From: Hymenobacter sp. 5317J-9
Lineage (GTDB): Bacteria > Bacteroidota > Bacteroidia > Cytophagales > Hymenobacteraceae
Assembly: GCF_022921075.1 (NCBI RefSeq)
Contig: NZ_CP095050.1
Location: 2,666,001 to 2,730,000, forward strand
DNA length: 64,000 bases
Reading direction: 5' to 3'
Shown: positions 1-7,358 of the stretch, one piece after another
Numbering within the stretch: the first letter of the stretch is position 1
Layout of the letters: each line of letters begins with the position of its first letter
Program-made: the position numbers and the translations under genes
The notes under the pieces: model-generated
Seen by the model: only the letters and a program-made list of their open reading frames with translations
Databases searched by the model: none
What the model was told of the DNA's origin: nothing

Positions 1-53
1 TCAACCCCGACGCCACCCGCGTGTCGCTCGAAATGCGGTTCTGGCGCGCCTGA
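1..53 (+). CDS. 3' end of an unidentified gene (partial)
   Basis: The last 16 codons of a reading frame that enters from the left edge and stops with TGA at 51-53. The visible tail is hydrophilic/aromatic alternating and ends in Phe-Trp-Arg-Ala. That would suit a final outer-membrane beta-strand, but this is a guess from very little sequence. The next gene follows 46 bp downstream on the same strand. Confidence 0.45.
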   Translation, partial: NPDATRVSLEMRFWRA

Positions 54-99
54 TGGTGGCCCGCTTTGTTTCTTAGCGGCCTCGTTTGCCTTTGCCGCC

Positions 100-1797
100 G
101 TGCCAAATTCCTCCCGCTTTGCCATTTTCCTGCGCGTGCTGTTGCTGCCCGTGGGGCTGATTGCGGCCACCGTAGCCGGCCTGGGCAGTTACTTCGAGGC
201 CAACGACGACCTGGCGCTGGCCTGGCTTTTCTCCGGCGTCACCGCAACCGGGCCGGTGGCCTCGGTGCCGCTGTATTTTCATGGCTATGGGCACGCGCTG
301 GCGGCGGCCTACGCGGCGCTGCCCGCGGTGCCGTGGTTTGGGCTGCTGCTGGGGCTGGGGCTGAGCGCGGCCACCGTGCTGGTGTTTGCCGTGCTTGACA
401 AGCTGCTGCGAAGGTGGTGGCCGGGGCCGGTGGTGGTGATGCTGCTGGTCGTGTTTTTCGGACTGGCCTGGCTGGAGCACTGGCTGTGGTTCAGCTACGT
501 GCGGGTGGGGCTGCTGCTGGCGGGCGCGGGCGTGCTGTATGCGGCCCAGCGGCCGGGGCGGCGGGGGCCCCTGCTGCTGGGGCTTGCGGCGCTGCTGGCC
601 GCGTGGCTGATGCGGCCCAGCCTGGGCGTGATGGGCCTGGCCGCCGCCGCGCCGGGCGCCCTGTGGCTGGCCGGCAGCTGGCGCCGGGCGCTGCCCACGC
701 TGGCGGGCGGGGCACTGCTGCTGGCCATGGCCACTGCCCTGGCCGCTTTCCTGCAAACGCCCGAGCAGGCCCACACCCAGGCCCGCGACCGGTATTTTGC
801 CCAGATTCTGGATTTCGACCAGCTCAGGCCTCAGCCCCGTACACCCGCCGACAGCCTGGGCACGGAAGCCGTCAACCTCTGGATGATGGGCGACTCGACC
901 CTGGTGAACGAAGCGCTGTGCCGGCGAGCTTACGTTTTCAATGCCCGCGATTTCTACGGGCGCGAGGTGCCGGCCAAGCTGCGTCTGCGGGCCGCGCTGC
1001 TGCTGCGCGACTATTTTCCGCTGCTGCTGGGGCTGGCGGCTACCGCTTTGGCCACGGCCCGGCGCCGGCCCAGGGGCGAGGTTCTGTTCTGGCTGGTGCA
1101 GGCCGCTTTTGGGGGCGGCCTCATTTTTCTGGCGGGCGTGCTCAAACTGCCCCCGCGGCTGGAGCTGCCCCTGCTGATTTTCTGGCTGCTGGCCAACGCG
1201 GCGTTTGTGCTGAGGCCCCCGGAAAGCGACCGTGATATTGCAGCCGCAGGCCGTAGTGCGCTGCCGATTTTTTCGGCAAAGTGGAAGCGAGCCGGGGCCG
1301 TGCTGGTGCTGGCCGTGCTGCTGCTCTACGGCGCCAAAACCTGGCACCGCCACCAGGTGCTAAGCGCCGAGCGCCGCCGCCACGAAATTGCCCTGAGCGA
1401 GCTACGCCACCAGGGCGCAGGCGCGGTGCGCATCCTGGCGGGCACCAATGATTTTTTGAAAAGCCTCTCGCCGTTTCGCCCGTATTCGGTGGGGCCGGGC
1501 CCCGTGCTGCAGCTCAGCGGCTGGCCTTCGCACGATGCCTCGCAGGCCCGCCTGCGCCGGGCCCTCAGCGGCACCGCCGACCAAACCGAGTGCCTGCGCC
1601 GCCTGGCCCGGCTGCCCGGCTATAGCGCCCCGCCACGCGTCCTTTGGGTGCTCACGCCCGAAACTGCGCGCTGGCTCAGCCGCCGCTTGGCCCTCCGGGG
1701 CGAGCGAATGCTGCTGTACCCCGAAGGCCCGCCCTTGGCTCACGACACGGCCATATCGGCGCGCGTCTATCACCTCCAGCAGTGGCCGGAACATTGA
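100..1797 (+). CDS. large polytopic membrane protein of unknown function
   Basis: A 565-residue protein beginning at a GTG. The first ~400 residues hold roughly nine or ten hydrophobic segments rich in Leu/Ala/Gly. The C-terminal ~150 residues (about 415-565) are soluble and contain Arg-rich helices. No catalytic motif is recognised. The topology (long membrane half, soluble tail) resembles uncharacterised integral membrane proteins that sit beside glycan or envelope genes, but I cannot assign a family. No in-frame ATG is visible close to the GTG, so the start is uncertain. It is followed by a hairpin at 1807-1840 before the desaturase gene and is probably its own unit or the end of the upstream one. 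Confidence 0.7.
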   Translation: MPNSSRFAIFLRVLLLPVGLIAATVAGLGSYFEANDDLALAWLFSGVTATGPVASVPLYFHGYGHALAAAYAALPAVPWFGLLLGLGLSAATVLVFAVLDKLLRRWWPGPVVVMLLVVFFGLAWLEHWLWFSYVRVGLLLAGAGVLYAAQRPGRRGPLLLGLAALLAAWLMRPSLGVMGLAAAAPGALWLAGSWRRALPTLAGGALLLAMATALAAFLQTPEQAHTQARDRYFAQILDFDQLRPQPRTPADSLGTEAVNLWMMGDSTLVNEALCRRAYVFNARDFYGREVPAKLRLRAALLLRDYFPLLLGLAATALATARRRPRGEVLFWLVQAAFGGGLIFLAGVLKLPPRLELPLLIFWLLANAAFVLRPPESDRDIAAAGRSALPIFSAKWKRAGAVLVLAVLLLYGAKTWHRHQVLSAERRRHEIALSELRHQGAGAVRILAGTNDFLKSLSPFRPYSVGPGPVLQLSGWPSHDASQARLRRALSGTADQTECLRRLARLPGYSAPPRVLWVLTPETARWLSRRLALRGERMLLYPEGPPLAHDTAISARVYHLQQWPEH

Positions 1798-1803
1798 TTT
1801 TGG

Positions 1804-1842
1804 CCGTAAAAACGCCTTTTTGTGGCGGTTTTACGGAGCCAA
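1804..1842 (+). terminator. probable rho-independent terminator after the membrane protein gene
   Basis: A 13-bp stem with one mismatch, CCGTAAAAACGCC pairing with GGCGGTTTTACGG, around a 7-base T-rich loop, just after the stop at 1797. There is no clean U tract after the stem, so termination efficiency is uncertain. Confidence 0.45.
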
Positions 1843-1892
1843 TGCCATAATCTTATACCCGGGCCCCTACGCTTGGGGCAGACCTTTGTTGC

Positions 1893-1932
1893 GCGAAAAG
1901 CGTTTCTTTCACCACCCCCTCACGCTTTTCGC
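1893..1932 (+). promoter_or_regulatory. perfect inverted repeat in the desaturase leader
   Basis: GCGAAAAGCGT at 1893-1903 and its exact reverse complement at 1922-1932, separated by 18 bases, ending 8 bases before the desaturase ATG at 1941. It could be an operator or an mRNA hairpin next to the start codon. Confidence 0.45.
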
Positions 1933-1940
1933 CTTTTCTT

Positions 1941-2921
1941 ATGCAAACCTCCATTTCGATTACCCGCGGCGAAGTCCTTCAGCAGATGGAAGGCTACCTC
2001 AAGGAAAACATGAGCACCTTCCTCAAAAGCGTGGAAGACAGCTGGCAGCCCGCCGACTACCTGCCCGATTCGCGCCGCGACACGTTTTTTGACGAAGTAA
2101 AAGAGCTGCGCGAAAAAGCCGGCGGCCTGAGCTACGACCTGCTGGCCGTGCTCATCGGCGACACCATCACCGAAGAAGCCCTGCCCAACTACGAGGCCTG
2201 GTTCCACGAACTCGACAACATCAACCGCGACCGCAACAACGGCTGGGCTGAGTGGATTCGGGGCTGGACGGCCGAGGAAAACCGCCACGGCGACCTCCTG
2301 AACCGCTACCTCTACCTCTCGGGCCGCGTGAACATGCGCGAGTTTGAGGTGAGCACCCAGTACCTCATCAACGACGCCTTCGACCTGGGCACGGCCAACG
2401 ACCCGTACCGCGCCTTCGTGTACACGAGCTACCAGGAGCAGGCCACCAACATTTCGCACCGCCGCGTGGGCCAGCTGGCTCGCAAAGCCGGCGACGACCA
2501 GCTGTCCAAAATCTGCGGCATGATTGCCGGCGACGAAACCCGCCACGCCCGCGTGTACAAGGCCTTCGTGAGCAAGATTTTTGAGCTGGACCCCTCCGAA
2601 ATGATGCTGGCTTTCGAGGACATGATGCGTAAGAAGATTGTGATGCCGGCCCACTACATGCGCGAAATGGGCGTGGAAATGGGCAAAACCTTCGGCCACT
2701 TCACTGACGCCGCCCAGCGCCTGGGCGTGTACACGAGCAACGACTATACCGACATCCTGGACTCGCTCATCACGGACTGGAAAATTGAGCACATCGGCGG
2801 CCTGACCGGCGAAGCCGAAAAAGCCCGCGACTACATCATGGCCCTTCCCAACCGCCTGCGCCGCGTGGCCGACCGCATGCCCGTGCCCAAGCTGGAGTAC
2901 AAGTTCAAGTGGATTGACTAA
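1941..2921 (+). CDS. acyl-ACP desaturase (ferritin-like diiron)
   Basis: A 326-residue soluble desaturase of the plant stearoyl-ACP type. It introduces a cis double bond into ACP-bound saturated acyl chains, using a diiron centre, O2 and reduced ferredoxin. The two iron-binding repeats are clear: Glu-Glu-Asn-Arg-His at residues 112-116 and Asp-Glu-Thr-Arg-His at 198-202. Length matches bacterial members. The start at 1941 is the first ATG in frame and gives a normal N-terminus. It probably tunes membrane fluidity, and the inverted repeat just upstream may be regulatory. It ends at a strong bidirectional terminator shared with the convergent Ada-like gene. Confidence 0.95.
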   Translation: MQTSISITRGEVLQQMEGYLKENMSTFLKSVEDSWQPADYLPDSRRDTFFDEVKELREKAGGLSYDLLAVLIGDTITEEALPNYEAWFHELDNINRDRNNGWAEWIRGWTAEENRHGDLLNRYLYLSGRVNMREFEVSTQYLINDAFDLGTANDPYRAFVYTSYQEQATNISHRRVGQLARKAGDDQLSKICGMIAGDETRHARVYKAFVSKIFELDPSEMMLAFEDMMRKKIVMPAHYMREMGVEMGKTFGHFTDAAQRLGVYTSNDYTDILDSLITDWKIEHIGGLTGEAEKARDYIMALPNRLRRVADRMPVPKLEYKFKWID

Positions 2922-2940
2922 GCGCTAATCCCAGCCAGCG

Positions 2941-2988
2941 TAAGCCAAAAGCCTGCCCTTGACTCCAAAGGCAGGCTTTTTGGCTTAT
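2941..2988. terminator. bidirectional rho-independent terminator
   Basis: A 17-bp stem built from TAAGCCAAAAGCCTGCC and its complement, with a single extra T on one side, between two convergent genes. It contains A-run and T-run flanks for both directions. The stop codon of the minus-strand gene (2985) lies inside the right arm. Confidence 0.85.
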
Positions 2989-3824
2989 GCTGCTTCGTGG
3001 ATTCTGATGGTCTGCGCTGCCTCCCAACCTAGCAGGGCGGCTTTGCGCGTGGCGCCCCAGCGGTACTGGCCAAATTCTCCTGTGCCGCGGATGACGCGGT
3101 GGCAGGGGATGAGGTAGCCCACCGGATTGGCCCCGATGGCGGTGCCGGCCGCGCGCACGGCCGCGCCATTTTCGGCTGCCGCGGCCAGCTGCGAGTAGGT
3201 GCGCAACTGGCCTTCGGGAATGCGCAGCAGCGACTCCCAGATTTTGAGCTGAAACGCGGTTCCTTTCAGGTGCAGGTGTAGCCGGTCGGTGGGGGAGAAA
3301 GTGCGGGCAAAAAACCGCGCCACCTGGGCGTGGACAGCGGTTTCGGCTGGCGTGAGCAAGGCGTTGGGCCATTCCTGCCGGAGCTCAGCCAGTGCCGCTT
3401 GCTCGTCATCGACAAACACCAGCTTGCAGATGCCTTTGGCCGTGGATGCCACCAGGTAAGTCCCGAACGGACTCTCGCCGAAGCTGTACTGAATGGCCAG
3501 CGCGGCGCCGCCGTGGCGGTACTCACCGGGCGTCATGGCTTCCAGCGTCACGAACAGGTCGTGCAGGCGGCCGGTGCCGGAGAGGCCGGTTTCGTAAGCC
3601 GCTTCAGCTACTGAGGCCTGCTGGCGCAGCAGCTGCTTGGCGTGGTCGAGGCTGAGGTATTGCAGGAATTTCTTGGGCGACACGCCGGCCCATTCCTGAA
3701 ACTTGCGCTGGAAGTGAAACGGGCTCCAGCGGGCGCGCTCGGCGGCTTCTTCCAGGCTGGGCTGGGTCTGAAAATTTGCTTGGAGGAAGGACAGCGCGGC
3801 GGCGATGCGTTGGTAGTCAGTCAT
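2985..3824 (-). CDS. Ada-like regulator fused to O6-methylguanine-DNA methyltransferase
   Basis: A 279-residue bifunctional protein. Residues ~1-105 form an AraC-type double helix-turn-helix. Residues ~110-275 form an MGMT domain with the acceptor cysteine in Pro-Cys-His-Arg-Val (Cys241). It removes methyl groups from O6-methylguanine in a suicide reaction and probably controls alkylation-response genes. Unlike E. coli Ada it lacks the N-terminal zinc domain with the phosphotriester-accepting cysteine, so methylation sensing must differ or be absent. It is convergent with the desaturase gene, and its promoter lies between 3825 and the palindrome at 3913. Confidence 0.93.
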   Translation of the reverse strand: MTDYQRIAAALSFLQANFQTQPSLEEAAERARWSPFHFQRKFQEWAGVSPKKFLQYLSLDHAKQLLRQQASVAEAAYETGLSGTGRLHDLFVTLEAMTPGEYRHGGAALAIQYSFGESPFGTYLVASTAKGICKLVFVDDEQAALAELRQEWPNALLTPAETAVHAQVARFFARTFSPTDRLHLHLKGTAFQLKIWESLLRIPEGQLRTYSQLAAAAENGAAVRAAGTAIGANPVGYLIPCHRVIRGTGEFGQYRWGATRKAALLGWEAAQTIRIHEAA

Positions 3825-3912
3825 GATGTTCGGGGCACTGATTGACTACAAAACTCGCGTTTAAACGGAAAGGAGTACACCCGGTTCTTGCGCTTTTTGA
3901 GAAACGCATAGA

Positions 3913-4003
3913 ACGGTCATGCTGAGCGCCGCCGAAGCAGCTCTACCTCACGTATGATTTAGTTGCGCGGTAGAGATGCTTCGGCGGCGCTCAGCATAAC
4001 CGT
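3913..4003. repeat. family A palindromic repeat, copy 1
   Basis: Two 35-bp arms (3913-3947 and 3969-4003) that are reverse complements with two mismatches, around a 21-bp spacer. The core reads TCATGCTGAGCGCCGCCGAA. The same core recurs at 16896-17006 and 54114-54226. It lies between the start of the Ada-like gene and the end of the DUF427 gene. Confidence 0.85.
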
Positions 4004-4019
4004 TTGACGGGTGTAAGCG

Positions 4020-4301
4020 TTACTTCTCCACGCGCACGCCTTTCCAGAACGCCACGCGGCCTTTGATTTCCTTGGCGGCGTCTTTGGGCTCGGGGTAGTA
4101 CCAGGCGGCGTCTTTGTTTTTCTCGCCGTTCACGTTCAGCGAATAGTAGCTGGCGCGGCCTTTCCAGGGGCAGGTGGTTTGGGCAATGCTGTCCTCAAAA
4201 AACTCTTTTTTGATGGCGTCGGCGGGGAAATAGTGGTTGTTTTCAACCACAACGGTGTCGTCGCTTTCGGCGATAACCGTGTTGTTCCAAATGGCTTTCA
4301 T
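4020..4301 (-). CDS. DUF427 domain protein
   Basis: A 93-residue small soluble protein matching DUF427, with the typical central segment Cys-Pro-Trp-Lys-Gly-Arg-Ala followed by Tyr-Tyr, and a downstream Ala-Trp-Tyr-Tyr-Pro. Its biochemical function is unknown to me. The ATG at 4301 is chosen because the family's conserved Lys-Ala-Ile-Trp N-terminus starts there. Longer frames upstream would run through the family B palindrome. It is transcribed divergently from the VWA gene across that palindrome. Confidence 0.88.
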   Translation of the reverse strand: MKAIWNNTVIAESDDTVVVENNHYFPADAIKKEFFEDSIAQTTCPWKGRASYYSLNVNGEKNKDAAWYYPEPKDAAKEIKGRVAFWKGVRVEK

Positions 4302-4310
4302 GAATGGGCT

Positions 4311-4400
4311 GTGGCGCGAAGCTCCAGCTTCGCGTATCATTGAACGGAGAGGCGTAGGCAAATTGCGCGGCCGAAACGCGAAGCTGGAGCTTCGCGCTAC
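4311..4400. repeat. family B palindromic repeat in a divergent promoter gap
   Basis: 24-bp arms (4311-4334 and 4377-4400) with one mismatch. Each arm is itself nearly self-complementary (CGCGAAGCTGGAGCTTCGCG). It occupies most of the 162-bp gap between the divergent DUF427 and VWA starts, so it is placed to affect both promoters. Confidence 0.8.
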
Positions 4401-4463
4401 CGCTGATTGAACATTGCCCGCGCTGCCGTTGTTTTCCAAGCCTATCCTGAAAGAAGAATTTAT

Positions 4464-5570
4464 ATGGCCGTTGGCTTCCGCTTCCGCGATTTTGTGCCCG
4501 AAGACCAGCCCGAAAAGGGCTTTGAGTCGTTGTTTAAGCTGTTTATGCAGCTCGTGACCATCACCTCCGGCGACGTGGGCGAGGCCCTGTCCTGGCTCAA
4601 CGAGCTGGACAAGCAGTACGGCCTCACCGACGACAACTACGGCGTGGGCAACTTCATTGATGACCTGAAGAAAAAGGGTTACATCGATGAGAACGAGCAG
4701 GAAAAGGGCGAATTCAAGATTACGCCCAAAACCGAGCAGGGCATCCGCAAATCAGCTTTGGAGGAGATTTTCGGCAAGCTGAAAAAAAGTAGCACCGGCA
4801 ACCACCGCACCCCCCACACCGGGCAGGGCGACGAGCAAAGCACCGACCTGCGCGAGTTCCGCTTCGGCGACTCGCTGGAGCAGATTCAGATGTCGGAGTC
4901 CATCCGCAACGCCCAGCTCAACCACGGCATGGAAGGCGACAACTTCATGCTGACCGAGGGCGACCTGGAGGTGCGCGAAAACGAGCACAAGTCCCAAACC
5001 AGCACGGTGCTGATGATTGACATCTCGCATTCGATGATACTCTACGGCGAGGACCGCATCACGCCGGCCAAAAAGGTGGCCATGGCCCTGGCCGAACTGG
5101 TGAAGCAAAAGTACCCCAAAGATTTCCTCGACGTCATCGTGTTCGGCAACGACGCTTGGAAGATTGAGGTGAAAGACCTACCGTATCTGCAAGTTGGCCC
5201 CTACCACACCAACACCGTGGCCGGCCTGGAGTTGGCCATGGACCTGCTGCGCAAGCGCAAAACGCCCAACAAGCAGATTTTCATGATTACCGACGGCAAG
5301 CCCACCTGCCTGAAAGAAGGCAACGGCTACTATAAAAACGCTTTCGGCCTCGACCGCAAAGTGGTGAACAAGACGCTGAACCTGGCCGCCGCCGCCCGTC
5401 GCGTCAAGATTCCCATCACCACCTTCATGATTACCTCCGACCCGTACCTGCAGAAGTTCGTGAAGGAATTTACGGAGGTGAACCAGGGCAAGGCGTATTA
5501 TTCGGGCCTGAAAGGACTGGGGCACCTGGTGTTCGAAGACTACAGGAAAAACCGCCGCAAGACGCTGTAA
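4464..5570 (+). CDS. VWA-domain protein, partner of the MoxR-like ATPase
   Basis: A 368-residue protein. Residues ~180-360 form a von Willebrand A domain with the MIDAS motif Asp-Ile-Ser-His-Ser at 186-190 and a later Thr-Asp-Gly. The N-terminal ~170 residues are charged and helical, with no known domain. Proteins of this pairing usually act with an AAA ATPase to remodel or metallate a target complex. Here the ATPase gene follows 123 bp downstream on the same strand. ATG 4464 is preferred to the longer frame from 4407, which overlaps the palindrome and adds an unconserved leader. The substrate is not evident from the neighbours. Confidence 0.88.
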   Translation: MAVGFRFRDFVPEDQPEKGFESLFKLFMQLVTITSGDVGEALSWLNELDKQYGLTDDNYGVGNFIDDLKKKGYIDENEQEKGEFKITPKTEQGIRKSALEEIFGKLKKSSTGNHRTPHTGQGDEQSTDLREFRFGDSLEQIQMSESIRNAQLNHGMEGDNFMLTEGDLEVRENEHKSQTSTVLMIDISHSMILYGEDRITPAKKVAMALAELVKQKYPKDFLDVIVFGNDAWKIEVKDLPYLQVGPYHTNTVAGLELAMDLLRKRKTPNKQIFMITDGKPTCLKEGNGYYKNAFGLDRKVVNKTLNLAAAARRVKIPITTFMITSDPYLQKFVKEFTEVNQGKAYYSGLKGLGHLVFEDYRKNRRKTL

Positions 5571-5576
5571 CCATCT

Positions 5577-5664
5577 GTCATGCTGACGAAGGAAGCATCT
5601 TATCACGGCCGCCTTTTTCAGCTCACTTAATGCAAACGGCGCGGACGTGATAAGGTCCTTCGCG
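5577..5664. repeat. degenerate palindromic repeat between the VWA and ATPase genes
   Basis: It begins TCATGCTGACGAAGGAAGCA, and CTTATCACG (5599-5607) pairs perfectly with CGTGATAAG (5646-5654). Outer CGAAGGA/TCCTTCG pairs extend the stem with a small bulge. The start resembles the family A core, so it may be a diverged relative. It sits inside a probable operon and could weaken read-through to the ATPase. Confidence 0.65.
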
Positions 5665-5693
5665 CTGCCCAAGATGCCACTTCAACCAATTTC

Positions 5694-7241
5694 ATGGCTA
5701 ACAATCAGCTTCCAACTAACCATTTCGCACACATTACCACTCTCGGCCAACTGAAAAAGTCGGCCTACAAATCCCGCTCGGTGAAAGCCGAGCTGCGGGA
5801 AAACCTCATCCGCAAGCTGCGCGTGAAGGAGGACGTTTTCCCCGGCATCTTCGGCTACGACGAAACCGTGATTCCGGAGCTGCAGCGCGCCATTCTGGCC
5901 GGGCACCACATCAACCTGCTGGGCCTGCGCGGCCAGGCCAAAACCCGCATTGCGCGCCTGCTCATCAACCTGCTCGACGACTACATGCCCGTGGTGGCCG
6001 GCTCCGAGCTGAACGACGACCCGCTGCAGCCGCTGTCGGTATTCGCCAAAAACCTCATTGCCGAAAAAGGCGACGACACCCCCGTGGCCTGGGTGCACCG
6101 CGACGAGCGCTACACTGAGAAGCTGGCCACGCCCGACGTGAGCGTGGCCGACCTCATCGGCGACGCCGACCCCATCAAAGCCGCCACGCTGAAGCTGCCG
6201 TACTCCGACGAGCGAGTGATTCACTTCGGCCTGATTCCGCGGGCCCACCGCGGCATTTTCGTCATTAACGAATTGCCCGATCTGCAGGCGCGCATCCAGG
6301 TGTCGCTGTTCAATATTTTGCAGGAAGGCGACATCCAGATTCGCGGTTTCAAGGTGCGGCTGCCGCTCGATATCCAGTTCGTGTTCACGGCCAACCCGGA
6401 GGACTATACCAACCGGGGCTCAATCGTGACGCCGCTTAAGGACCGGATTGACGCCCAGATTATCACGCACTACCCGAAATCCATCGAAATCGGCAAGCGC
6501 ATCACCAAGCAGGAAGCCCGCATCAAAGACGAGCAGAAGGGCATGGTGACGAGCAACGAAGTCATTCACGACTTGGTGGAGCAGGTGGCCGTCGAGGCCC
6601 GCGGCTCTGAGTTCGTGGACGCCAAGTCGGGCGTATCGGCCCGCCTCACCATCTCGGCCTACGAGCAGGTGATTGCGGGCGCCGAGCGTCGGGCGCTGGT
6701 GAACGGCGAAAGCAACACCTACGTGCGCCTGGGCGACTTCATTTCGGCCGTGCCCGCCGTGACGGGCAAGGTGGAGCTGGTGTATGAGGGCGAGCAGGAG
6801 GGCGCGGGCATCGTGGCCGAGAAGCTGATGGGCAAGGCCATCCGCACGCTGTTCCTGAACTACTTCCCCGACCCCGACAAGAGCAAAAAGCTCAAGAACC
6901 GCCCCTCGCCCTACAAAACGGTGCAGGAGTGGTTCGGCAACGGCCACACCCTGGACCTGCTGCACGACGCCAGCACCGAGGACTACCGTAAGGCGCTCGA
7001 CCAGGTGCCCGGCCTGCGCGACATCGTGACCGAACTGCACCCCAACGAGACGCCCGAGCACACCTACTTCCTGATGGAGTTCCTGCTGCACGGTCTCAGC
7101 GAGCACAGTCTGATTTCGCGCAACCGCCTCACCTCGGGCGCGCAGTTCAAGGACCTGCTGTCGTCGATGTTCACCATGCCCAGCTTCGGGGATGATGACG
7201 ACGAGGACGAAGAAGAGGAGAAGCCGCGCCGCCGGCGCTAG
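5694..7241 (+). CDS. MoxR/ChlI-like AAA+ ATPase
   Basis: A 515-residue AAA+ protein related to magnesium-chelatase I subunits and MoxR ATPases. The P-loop is Gly-Leu-Arg-Gly-Gln-Ala-Lys-Thr (77-84), with Ala where Gly normally precedes the Lys. Walker B ends in Asn-Glu (192-193) instead of Asp-Glu. The sensor region has Thr-Ala-Asn-Pro (232-235). The C-terminus is an Asp/Glu tract then Arg-Arg-Arg. It should hydrolyse ATP to drive a VWA-assisted remodelling step, and its VWA partner is immediately upstream. The unusual Walker residues occur in sequence-consistent context, so they look genuine and not like errors. Confidence 0.9.
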   Translation: MANNQLPTNHFAHITTLGQLKKSAYKSRSVKAELRENLIRKLRVKEDVFPGIFGYDETVIPELQRAILAGHHINLLGLRGQAKTRIARLLINLLDDYMPVVAGSELNDDPLQPLSVFAKNLIAEKGDDTPVAWVHRDERYTEKLATPDVSVADLIGDADPIKAATLKLPYSDERVIHFGLIPRAHRGIFVINELPDLQARIQVSLFNILQEGDIQIRGFKVRLPLDIQFVFTANPEDYTNRGSIVTPLKDRIDAQIITHYPKSIEIGKRITKQEARIKDEQKGMVTSNEVIHDLVEQVAVEARGSEFVDAKSGVSARLTISAYEQVIAGAERRALVNGESNTYVRLGDFISAVPAVTGKVELVYEGEQEGAGIVAEKLMGKAIRTLFLNYFPDPDKSKKLKNRPSPYKTVQEWFGNGHTLDLLHDASTEDYRKALDQVPGLRDIVTELHPNETPEHTYFLMEFLLHGLSEHSLISRNRLTSGAQFKDLLSSMFTMPSFGDDDDEDEEEEKPRRRR

Positions 7242-7303
7242 CCGCGGTGGCGGGGTGCTGTCCGGCAATTCCGCTCCCCAAAAGCTGGCCCGCACCAGCA
7301 GCC

Positions 7304-7339
7304 AAAGGCCCGCGCTCCCATAGGGGCGCGGGCCTTTTT
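7304..7339. terminator. bidirectional rho-independent terminator
   Basis: A perfect 12-bp stem, AAAGGCCCGCGC with GCGCGGGCCTTT, and a 10-base loop, with an extended T run on the + strand. It separates the + strand ATPase gene from the convergent MmeI-like gene ending at 7359. Confidence 0.85.
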
Positions 7340-7358
7340 GCGTGTCGATGTTGGGACT

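Noticed and set aside
73..1353. Long minus-strand open frame of 426 codons
   Set aside because: It lies opposite the membrane protein gene and is Gln/Arg/His/Pro-rich, the composition expected for the complement of Leu/Ala-rich GC-rich coding sequence.
3913..4003. Long repeats considered as CRISPR or tRNA
   Set aside because: There are only two arms per locus with no regular spacer array, and no tRNA-like T-arm or anticodon loop.
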